From assembly GCA_002440145.1 (NCBI GenBank), contig DJRS01000003.1, positions 1 to 5,379 on the forward strand: 5,379 bases of DNA, in the 5' to 3' direction. The DNA comes from Verrucomicrobia bacterium UBA6354. GTDB lineage: Bacteria > Verrucomicrobiota > Kiritimatiellia > RFP12 > UBA1067. Within the stretch, counting starts at the first letter, position 1, and each line of letters opens with the position of its first letter. The notes beneath the pieces were generated by a model, which was not told the origin of the DNA, did no database searches, and saw only the letters and a list, made by a program, of their open reading frames with translations. Shown here in pieces: positions 1 through 4,218 of this stretch. Both the position numbers and the translations under genes were made by a program.

Positions 1-68
1 GGGGCGGGGCGTGCGAAGCGAGTGGCGAAACGTTAGTGGAGCCTTTGTCGCCCATCGGAGTTTATTAG

Positions 69-92
69 CCGTGTAGAGAATGTAGAATGGGG
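69..92. repeat. 9-bp-period GTAGARAAT tract, copy 1
   Basis: The tract begins CCGTGTAGAGA and ends ATGTAGAATGGGG. It contains about two 9-bp units of the form ATGTAGARA. It matches the tract at 138-170 exactly except that the latter has one additional 9-bp unit. Such unit-number differences are typical of slippage or recombination in short tandem repeats. Function unknown. Confidence 0.75.
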
Positions 93-96
93 ATTT

Positions 97-124
97 CTCT
101 GCGTGGCTCTGCGTATCTCTGCGT
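97..124. repeat. Three CTCTGCGT repeats with 10-bp period
   Basis: CTCTGCGT occurs at 97-104, 107-114 and 117-124, separated by the dinucleotides GG and AT. The tract sits between two 9-bp-period tracts. The reverse complement reads as ACGCAGAG repeats. Similar CGCAGAG-type intergenic repeats are, as I recall, widespread in environmental bacterial genomes, but I could not check this. Confidence 0.7.
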
Positions 125-137
125 GAGATAAATTTAA

Positions 138-170
138 CCGTGTAGAGAATGTAGAAAATGTAGAATGGGG
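138..170. repeat. 9-bp-period GTAGARAAT tract, copy 2
   Basis: Same CCGTGTAGAGA beginning and ATGTAGAATGGGG end as the tract at 69-92, with one extra ATGTAGAAA unit inserted (33 versus 24 nt). The pair differs by exactly one repeat unit, which supports a variable-number tandem repeat. Confidence 0.75.
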
Positions 171-193
171 GGCCGTGAGGCGTCCAACGGTAG

Positions 194-215
194 GGGCGGC
201 AGTCCCCTGCCGCCC
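194..215. repeat. Perfect 9-bp GC-rich hairpin
   Basis: GGGCGGCAG (194-202) is followed by loop TCCC and then CTGCCGCCC (207-215), a perfect 9-bp stem with a 4-nt loop. No T-run follows on either strand, so it is not a classical terminator. It lies between two 9-bp-period tracts. It resembles the GGCAG/CTGCC stem of the hairpin at 553-578 and may belong to the same dispersed repeat family. Confidence 0.7.
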
Positions 216-227
216 GCACGGGAATGG

Positions 228-258
228 CCGTGGAGAACATGTAGAGAATGTAGAAGAA
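228..258. repeat. 9-bp-period GTAGARAAT tract, copy 3 (diverged)
   Basis: Starts CCGTGGAGAAC and continues with ATGTAGAGA and ATGTAGAAG units. It has the same CCGTG entry and 9-bp period as the copies at 69 and 138, but a diverged first unit. It immediately follows the GC-rich hairpin at 194-215. Confidence 0.65.
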
Positions 259-300
259 ACTCCGAGGAGCAACAAAGGGGTACGCGCGGGCCCTTGCGGT

Positions 301-323
301 CGGCTTCGCCGTCGCTTCGCGAC
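301..323. repeat. Two adjoining mini-hairpins with TTC loops
   Basis: CGGC-TTC-GCCG (301-311) and GTCGC-TTC-GCGAC (311-323) are two perfect small stems sharing one base and both built on GCTTCGC. The same heptamer recurs at 360-366 and 424-430 (the latter as CCGC-TTC-GCGG, 422-432). Its reverse complement GCGAAGC is at 13-19. No T-run follows, so these are repeats rather than terminators. Confidence 0.6.
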
Positions 324-330
324 CTACCCT

Positions 331-350
331 CCGAAGCAAAGCTTCTTCGG
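331..350. repeat. Short inverted repeat CCGAAG/CTTCGG
   Basis: CCGAAG (331-336) pairs with CTTCGG (345-350). An alternative inner pairing is GAAGC (333-337) with GCTTC (341-345) around an AAA loop, so two mutually exclusive folds exist. Function unknown. It sits directly after the two TTC-loop hairpins. Confidence 0.5.
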
Positions 351-425
351 CGCATCTCCGCTTCGCCTGGACGCTACGCAGGTTCCGCTCCCGAACACAG
401 GCGAACAGGTTTTTAGAGAGCCCGC

Positions 426-474
426 TTCGCGGTCTGGTGGTGGGGGCGACGGGCCGCAGGGGACTGCAGTCCCT
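426..474. repeat. Repeat module A: conserved 19-mer plus palindrome
   Basis: Begins with the 19-mer TTCGCGGTCTGGTGGTGGG (426-444) and ends in the perfect 14-bp palindrome GGGACTGCAGTCCC (460-473). A second version of the 19-mer with one mismatch, followed at almost the same distance by a different hairpin, lies at 527-578. The conserved spacing suggests one repeat family with a hairpin-forming right end. Confidence 0.6.
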
Positions 475-526
475 ACCATGGGGTTCGGGGGCGGGGCGTG
501 GCGTTCCGGCGCGCGGCATTCGCACT

Positions 527-578
527 TTCGCGGTCTGATGGTGGGCTTGCGGACGGCAGAGAACTGCGTTCCTGCCGT
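527..578. repeat. Repeat module B: conserved 19-mer plus hairpin
   Basis: The 19-mer at 527-545 matches module A in 18 of 19 positions, 101 bp downstream. It is followed by a hairpin at 553-578: ACGGCAG pairs with CTGCCGT, then GAAC pairs with GTTC around a TGC loop, with one bulged A at 560. That gives 11 paired positions. Both modules place the hairpin centre about 40 bp after the start of the 19-mer, although the hairpin sequences differ. Confidence 0.6.
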
Positions 579-581
579 TGG

Positions 582-638
582 TGTGAATTGCCCGAGTAAA
601 TGTCCATACACTATGGGCATTTACTTTGACAATTCACA
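582..638. repeat. 57-nt near-palindrome upstream of the tRNA promoter
   Basis: The outer arms TGTGAATTG (582-590) and CAATTCACA (630-638) pair perfectly over 9 bp. After a 4-by-4 internal loop, 595-608 pairs with 612-625 over 14 positions with a single G-T wobble (T603 with G617), closing on the 3-nt loop CAC. No T-run follows on either strand, so a standard terminator is unlikely. Candidates are a MITE or REP-like element, or a structured boundary between the repeats and the tRNA unit. Confidence 0.7.
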
Positions 639-663
639 ATCGGAAAAAAGTTGAAATTTCCCC

Positions 664-693
664 TTGCGCAGGCAAACCGAAATATGATATAAT
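664..693 (+). promoter_or_regulatory. Probable sigma-70-type promoter of the tRNA pair
   Basis: A perfect TATAAT lies at 688-693 inside a locally AT-rich stretch of an otherwise GC-rich region. A weak -35 candidate TTGCGC (664-669) stands 18 bp upstream. Transcription would start near 700, about 15 nt before the tRNA-Asp 5' end, as expected for a tRNA transcript trimmed by RNase P. The -10 box is strong evidence; the -35 assignment is tentative. Confidence 0.7.
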
Positions 694-715
694 ATGCATC
701 ACTTTCTGGAACCGC

Positions 716-792
716 GGGGTTGTGGCGCAATTGGTTAGCGCACTGGACTGTCGATCCGGGGGTTGCGGGTTCGAGCCCCGTCGACCCCGCCA
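716..792 (+). tRNA. tRNA-Asp (anticodon GUC)
   Basis: A complete cloverleaf can be drawn. The acceptor 716-722 pairs with 782-788. The D-stem GCGC 725-728 pairs with 738-741, with GG at 733-734. The anticodon stem 743-747 pairs with 755-759 around loop CTGTCGA, with anticodon GTC at 750-752. The T-arm carries TTCGAGC at 770-776. G789 is the discriminator base, as expected for tRNA-Asp, and CCA is encoded at 790-792. Length 77 nt with a 5-nt variable loop. It is followed after 23 nt by tRNA-Gln, probably on the same transcript. Confidence 0.96.
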
Positions 793-815
793 TTTTGGAG
801 AGTGTGTTTTGAAGC

Positions 816-889
816 TGCCTTGTGGTGTAATGGTAGCACAGCAGATTCTGATTCTGCTTGTCGGGGTTCGAGTCCCTGCGAGGCAACCA
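816..889 (+). tRNA. tRNA-Gln (anticodon CUG)
   Basis: The acceptor 816-822 (TGCCTTG) pairs with 879-885 and begins with a U1-A72 pair, as is usual for bacterial tRNA-Gln. The D-stem 825-828 pairs with 836-839. The anticodon stem 841-845 pairs with 853-857 around loop TTCTGAT, giving anticodon CTG at 848-850, which reads CAG. The T-loop is TTCGAGT at 867-873. Discriminator A886 is followed by an encoded CCA (887-889). Length 74 nt. A CUG isoacceptor fits a GC-rich genome and would normally accompany a UUG isoacceptor elsewhere. No convincing terminator follows, only a pyrimidine-rich run near 943-957. Confidence 0.96.
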
Positions 890-994
890 AGGCAGTGGGG
901 CTACCGGTTTTCCTGCAAGAAGAGTTCGCAAGAGGCGGGTCTGTCCTTTCTCTTTTCATCGAAAGCCATGTCTGTCGCGTAGGGCGGATTGTGT

Positions 995-1023
995 TTGACG
1001 CGGCGGCGCGAATCTGCTAAAAT
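995..1023 (+). promoter_or_regulatory. Promoter of manA (TTGACG-17-TAAAAT)
   Basis: TTGACG (995-1000, 5 of 6 to consensus) and TAAAAT (1018-1023, 5 of 6) are separated by the ideal 17 bp, with a TG one base before the -10 (extended -10 type). The predicted start near 1030 leaves a leader of about 55 nt before manA. This is the best-formed promoter in the window. Confidence 0.8.
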
Positions 1024-1035
1024 AGTGTGCAACAT

Positions 1036-1066
1036 GCCGTAAGGCAGACAGCGCCGCATGGCAGAC
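1036..1066 (+). promoter_or_regulatory. Tandem hairpin repeat in the manA leader
   Basis: Two 14-nt copies, GCCGTAAGGCAGAC (1036-1049) and GCCGCATGGCAGAC (1053-1066), agree at 12 of 14 positions with a 17-nt period. Each contains GCC-N4-GGC. The first can form a 4-bp stem (TGCC/GGCA) closed by GTAA, a GNRA-type tetraloop. They lie between the predicted transcription start and the ribosome binding site, a natural place for an operator or leader RNA element. The regulatory role is inference. Confidence 0.45.
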
Positions 1067-1072
1067 GATACT

Positions 1073-1078
1073 AAGGAG
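1073..1078 (+). promoter_or_regulatory. Ribosome binding site of manA
   Basis: AAGGAG stands 7 nt before ATG 1086, a near-ideal Shine-Dalgarno spacing. A second ATG follows at 1089, but its distance from the AAGGAG is less typical, so 1086 is preferred. Confidence 0.85.
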
Positions 1079-1085
1079 AACAACT

Positions 1086-1901
1086 ATGATGCCGCAGATA
1101 TTGCGATTCAAGCCGATTTTGAGGCAGGCCCTCTGGGGAACGGAGGATTGGATTGTTTCCGCGCATCCGACGGGTTCGTCGGTCATTGCGGACGGGGAGC
1201 TCGCCGGAAAGACGCTGCGGGACGTATGGCCGGATTTTCCGCTCCTGTTCAAGGTCATAGACGCGCACACGCGGCTTTCCGTCCAGGTGCATCCGAACGA
1301 GCAGACCTGTCTTGTGACGGGGGGCGAGCCGAAGACGGAGATGTGGTGCCTGTTGAATGCGGGGGTCATTTATGCCGGGTTGAAGCCGGGCGTGGGGGCG
1401 CGGGACGTCGAGGAAGCCGTCCGGTCGGGGGCTTTCGAGGACGTGCTGGTGCGCCATGAGGCGCAGGCGGGCGACGTTTTCTTCATTCCGGGCGGGCTTG
1501 TCCATGCGATCGGCGACCATACGCGTCTTTACGAGGTGCAGCAGAGTTCGGATACGACCTTCCGTCTCTACGATTGGGGGCGGGTAGGCGCGGACGGGCG
1601 TCCGCGGCAGTTGCACATCGCCGAATCGCTGAAGGCCATCGGGTACGGGCTGCCGGCGCCGCGGGCCGCCAAAGGGGTTTCGTGTCCGTTCTTCCGTTTC
1701 GCCCAGGAGGAAGTCACGGCGCGGCGGACGCTCGATATCGACGCGGATTTCGCGGTGCTGTATGCGATGAAGGGGCCGGTCGCCGTGGAAGGCCGGACGC
1801 TGGCGGAAGGCGAAAGCGCGCTGGTGACGCGCCGCGGGCGTTTGACGGTGGAGGGGACGCAGGCGCACCTTTTCGTGACGCTTCCCGGCGAAGGTTTGTG
1901 A
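1086..1901 (+). CDS. manA: Mannose-6-phosphate isomerase, class I (zinc-dependent)
   Basis: The 271-aa product should interconvert fructose-6-phosphate and mannose-6-phosphate in the cytoplasm, linking glycolysis to mannose use and GDP-mannose supply. Family hallmarks are in order: an early W-G (17-18), LFKVIDAHTRLSVQVHPNE (54-72) with candidate zinc ligands Q67 and H69, KTEMW with E85, GDVFFIPGGLVHAIG (129-143) with H140, and YEVQQSSDTTFRLYDW (149-164), the class I signature ending in the R-L-Y-D motif. It is short compared with typical 300-390-aa members and resembles the compact Bacillus-type enzymes; the C-terminal cupin half is brief but present. It has its own promoter and an 83-nt gap to the next gene, so it is probably transcribed separately from the envelope operon. 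Substrate could include other aldoses; the isomerase family call is secure. Confidence 0.93.
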   Translation: MMPQILRFKPILRQALWGTEDWIVSAHPTGSSVIADGELAGKTLRDVWPDFPLLFKVIDAHTRLSVQVHPNEQTCLVTGGEPKTEMWCLLNAGVIYAGLKPGVGARDVEEAVRSGAFEDVLVRHEAQAGDVFFIPGGLVHAIGDHTRLYEVQQSSDTTFRLYDWGRVGADGRPRQLHIAESLKAIGYGLPAPRAAKGVSCPFFRFAQEEVTARRTLDIDADFAVLYAMKGPVAVEGRTLAEGESALVTRRGRLTVEGTQAHLFVTLPGEGL

Positions 1902-1927
1902 AGATGCGCGGACGCCGTTTTTGGCGC

Positions 1928-1956
1928 TTGCTTTTGTCGCGCGGAAATGGCATAAT
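1928..1956 (+). promoter_or_regulatory. Possible promoter of the lipoprotein-murD-ftsW operon
   Basis: CATAAT (1951-1956, 5 of 6) is preceded 17 bp upstream by TTGCTT (1928-1933, 3 of 6). The predicted start near 1963 would leave a leader of about 20 nt before ATG 1985 and only about 10 nt before ATG 1973, which favours the later start. The -35 is weak, so read-through from manA may also contribute. Confidence 0.5.
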
Positions 1957-1984
1957 ATTGCGTAAAGGAAAGATGCGGAGAAAG

Positions 1985-3142
1985 ATGGCATTCGAGATGA
2001 AGAAGATAGGTTTCTGGACGCTCGCGGCGGGGTTGCTCGTCGCCGGGTGCGGGAGAAAGTCGGAAGCGGAGAAGCTGGGCTACCGGGGCGCGGATGTTTC
2101 GGACGTGCAGTCCTACTACACCGTGGACGGCGTAACGACGAACTGGGTCCCCATGCGCCTCTTCGAGGTCGTGGAGGATTACGCGATTTCCACGAACGAA
2201 GCGGCGCTTGTCGCGGCGCTGGACATGGCGTTCCCGGGCGCGAAACTGAAAGAGCTGCCCGCCGGGTACGCGGCGGACGAAGAGGGCGCGTGGCTGACGG
2301 CCTGGAAGAAGCCGGCGGAACATTTTGGCGCGAAGGGCGCGAAGGGCTTCTATTCGCACTATGACGAGGAGTCCGGGGTCCACGAGACGGGAGAGGCCTA
2401 TTTTTCGTCCTACTGGAAAACGCGCGAAGAAGCCCTGGCGGCGGCGGCGGACCTGAAAGAGAAGATTTCCGCGGCGTTCGGTCCGCTCAAGGTGCATGCG
2501 CTGGCGGACGGCTGGATCGCCGAGTATCTGCGCCTGCGCGTCATGTGCGTGGCCGGGACGAAACCGGACGGCACGTGGTGCTGCATGCTGACGCTGGCGG
2601 ACAAGGCGAACGCCGGATGCGGTCCGTGGGAGTCCGCGGAGGCGCAGCGGGAACGCAAAGCGGAATACCTCTACGAACGCGCGCTGCGGGCGTGGGACGC
2701 GGCTGTCCGCGACGTGCGGGAGAAGAACCGCGCGGCCTGTGCCGAGGCGTTGAAGGCGAAGGGGCTGCCCGGACTGGAAGGCGCGTCCTGGCGCGCATGC
2801 GAGGACGGATCGCACGTCTTCGTCCAGACGGGCTTCTACGACGGGACGAACACGGTGGACGGTTTGTGGCGGGATAAGGGCGCATTGCTGAAGAAAGCCT
2901 ACGGACTCGAGTTGCCGGAGAAGGCGGAAGCGCAGGAAGTAGGCGGCGGCTATTGCATTTTCTTCGGCGCGGCCACGAACGACACGCCGTACGAAGCGCG
3001 CGTGGACATCGCGGCGCCGCCGGAAAGCGCCGCGCCGGAAGCCGGGGCGGACGAGGCGCCGCGCGGCCAGTGGCGTCTGATCGTCCGCGAGAAGCTTCTC
3101 CCGGGGCATGCGCTGCCGCAACGTCCGGAGCGCGGCAGATAA
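1985..3142 (+). CDS. Unrecognised lipoprotein upstream of murD
   Basis: The 385-aa product begins MAFEMKKIGF, has a hydrophobic core (FWTLAAGLLVA) and a lipobox LVAGC with C22 as the lipidation site, so it should be an exported, membrane-anchored lipoprotein. I recognise no family. A helical, charged section runs from about 217 to 264 (ESAEAQRERKAEYLYERALR and onward), flanked by mixed segments rich in aromatic residues. Seven more cysteines follow C22 (188, 199, 200, 212, 252, 272, 324), many for an exported protein. The tail is Pro/Ala/Glu-rich (344-359) and ends basic. Starts at 1973 (MRRKMAFEM) or 1997 (MKKIGF) are also possible; 1985 has GGAG 4 nt upstream and best fits the promoter. Its stop lies 3 nt before murD, so co-expression with cell wall genes is likely; any envelope role is inference. 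Confidence 0.85.
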   Translation: MAFEMKKIGFWTLAAGLLVAGCGRKSEAEKLGYRGADVSDVQSYYTVDGVTTNWVPMRLFEVVEDYAISTNEAALVAALDMAFPGAKLKELPAGYAADEEGAWLTAWKKPAEHFGAKGAKGFYSHYDEESGVHETGEAYFSSYWKTREEALAAAADLKEKISAAFGPLKVHALADGWIAEYLRLRVMCVAGTKPDGTWCCMLTLADKANAGCGPWESAEAQRERKAEYLYERALRAWDAAVRDVREKNRAACAEALKAKGLPGLEGASWRACEDGSHVFVQTGFYDGTNTVDGLWRDKGALLKKAYGLELPEKAEAQEVGGGYCIFFGAATNDTPYEARVDIAAPPESAAPEAGADEAPRGQWRLIVREKLLPGHALPQRPERGR

Positions 3143-3145
3143 GAG

Positions 3146-4213
3146 ATGGCGCGCACGGCGTTGATACTCGGACGCGGCAAAAGCGGCGAGGCGGCCGCGG
3201 CGGAACTGCGCAAGGCGGGCTACTCGGTCGCATTCGCGGAGAACGTCGACCTGGTGGTCGCAAGCCCGGGCGTCCCGGTCAAGAGCGAACTGCAGCTGGG
3301 GGTCGAACGTCTCAAGGCGCGCGGCGTCAAACTGCTGGCGGTCACGGGGTCGAAGGGCAAGTCGAGCGTCGTCAAGCTGGTGGCGGAAGCCCTCGGCCTG
3401 GCGGGCCGCAAGGCGGTCGCATGCGGGAACTACGGTTTGCCGGTCTGCGCGGTCGGGGATTGCGACTGGGCGGTCGTCGAGGTCAGTTCGTTCCAGCTTG
3501 AAACGACGGCTTTGGGGCCGGACGCTTTCGAGGCGGCCGCGATATTGAATCTGCAGGACGACCACCTGGACCGGCACGGGAGCCGGGCCGTGTATCATGC
3601 GCTCAAGCGACGGCTTCTCGGGATGACGCCCCATGGCATCCTGGCGGAGGATCTGCCGCCATCGCCCCTTGCCCAGGGGTCGTATTTCGACAATCCCGTT
3701 CTGGCGGCGAACGGTGCGGCGGCGGTCGCGCTGTTGCGCGCGGCCGGCGTGCCGGACGGGACGATCCGGCGGGCGTTCGCCGGGTTCGAGCCCCTGCCGC
3801 ATCGCATGTGCCGCGTGTGCGAGCGGGAAGGCGTCGTCTACGTGGACGATTCGAAGGCGACTTCCGTAGCCGCGCTGGCGGCCGGCGTGCGGATGGCGGG
3901 CGGGCGCGTGCGGCTGATCGCCGGCGGGCTCCCCAAGGGAGACGATCCGCGCGCGGCGTGCGCCGCGCTGGCCGGGCGCGTGGAGAAGGCGTATCTCGTC
4001 GGGACGTGCGCGGCGGCGTTCGCCGCGGCCTGGGCGGGCACGATCGCGTGCGAAGTCTGCGGCACGCTGGAGAAGGCGGTTTCCGCCGCCCGGCGCGAGG
4101 CGTGCGCGGGCGAGACGGTGCTTCTTTCGCCCGGGGCGGCGAGTTTCGATCAATTCAACGGTTTCGGGGAACGCGGCGAACGCTTTGCGGACCTCGTGAA
4201 AAAAGAAGGATAA
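3146..4213 (+). CDS. murD: UDP-N-acetylmuramoyl-L-alanine--D-glutamate ligase, compact form
   Basis: MurD adds D-glutamate to UDP-MurNAc-L-Ala with ATP in the cytoplasm. The 355-aa product shows the Mur ligase P-loop VTGSKGKSS (66-74), CGNYGLP (93-99), EVSSFQLETT (112-121), LNLQDDHLDR (134-143), a likely carbamylated lysine K154 in HALKRR, PLPHR (216-220), DDSKAT (234-239), GGLPKGDD (260-267), and the MurD-specific LSPGAASFDQF (327-337) with ERGERF (342-347). Family members are usually about 440 aa (438 in E. coli). The missing length falls in the N-terminal Rossmann-like domain, where VAFAE runs almost directly into VDLVVASPG, and in the central domain between 160 and 190, where the usual GxHNxxN motif is reduced to one Asn (N189). 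No frame break is visible. It starts 3 nt after the lipoprotein stop, with only a weak ribosome binding site. Function is likely intact. Confidence 0.9.
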   Translation: MARTALILGRGKSGEAAAAELRKAGYSVAFAENVDLVVASPGVPVKSELQLGVERLKARGVKLLAVTGSKGKSSVVKLVAEALGLAGRKAVACGNYGLPVCAVGDCDWAVVEVSSFQLETTALGPDAFEAAAILNLQDDHLDRHGSRAVYHALKRRLLGMTPHGILAEDLPPSPLAQGSYFDNPVLAANGAAAVALLRAAGVPDGTIRRAFAGFEPLPHRMCRVCEREGVVYVDDSKATSVAALAAGVRMAGGRVRLIAGGLPKGDDPRAACAALAGRVEKAYLVGTCAAAFAAAWAGTIACEVCGTLEKAVSAARREACAGETVLLSPGAASFDQFNGFGERGERFADLVKKEG

Positions 4214-4218
4214 AAGAC

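Larger units (their letters stand above)
1..640. other. Repeat-rich intergenic region without a credible gene
   Basis: Several open frames cross this stretch on both strands, but none has a recognisable domain, a good ribosome binding site or a protein-like composition. Their translations simply follow short DNA repeats (runs such as STFSTR or LHSLH from the 9-bp tracts). What is visible is a patchwork of short direct and inverted repeats, listed separately. The 13-mer GGGGCGGGGCGTG occurs twice, at 1-13 and 488-500. I infer non-coding sequence built from dispersed repeat elements. The left edge could still hold the tail of an upstream repeat cluster or gene end that cannot be judged here. 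Confidence 0.7.

Noticed and set aside
69..258. CRISPR array
   Set aside because: The repeats are 9-bp tandem units of unequal spacing with no uniform unique spacers and no cas genes.
626..631. Perfect TTGACA as the -35 of the tRNA promoter
   Set aside because: It is 56 bp from the TATAAT at 688-693, and no -10-like sequence lies at the proper distance. It falls in the palindrome arm.
175..654. 159-codon plus-strand open frame in the repeat region
   Set aside because: No ribosome binding site or domain. The translation follows the repeats and hairpins, and its end runs through the 57-nt palindrome.
626..982. Open frames of about 100 codons on both strands across the tRNAs
   Set aside because: They overlap two complete tRNA genes and have no protein-like features.
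890..994. Terminator, riboswitch or small gene between tRNA-Gln and the manA promoter
   Set aside because: Only a pyrimidine-rich run near 943-957 and imperfect repeats (GCAAGAAGAG/GCAAGAGG) are visible, with no stable stem and no credible start.
1058..1459. 133-codon frame starting in the manA leader
   Set aside because: Overlaps manA in another frame, has Arg/Gly-rich shadow composition and lacks a ribosome binding site.
1889..1922. Terminator after manA (GC-rich sequence followed by five T at 1918-1922)
   Set aside because: Only a 4-bp or long-loop stem can be drawn before the T-run, and an alternative CGCC/GGCG pairing puts the T-run in the loop. Not convincing.
1568..4153. 861-codon open frame on the minus strand across manA, the lipoprotein gene and murD
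   Set aside because: It lies opposite well-supported genes. Its translation is extremely Arg/Ala/Pro-rich with no domain, the usual shadow of GC-rich third-position bias on the other strand.
3808..4218. Long N-terminal extension of the LysM protein inside murD
   Set aside because: The frame is open but the extension is an Arg/Gly-rich shadow of murD. ATG 4219 gives a perfect lipoprotein signal with a ribosome binding site.
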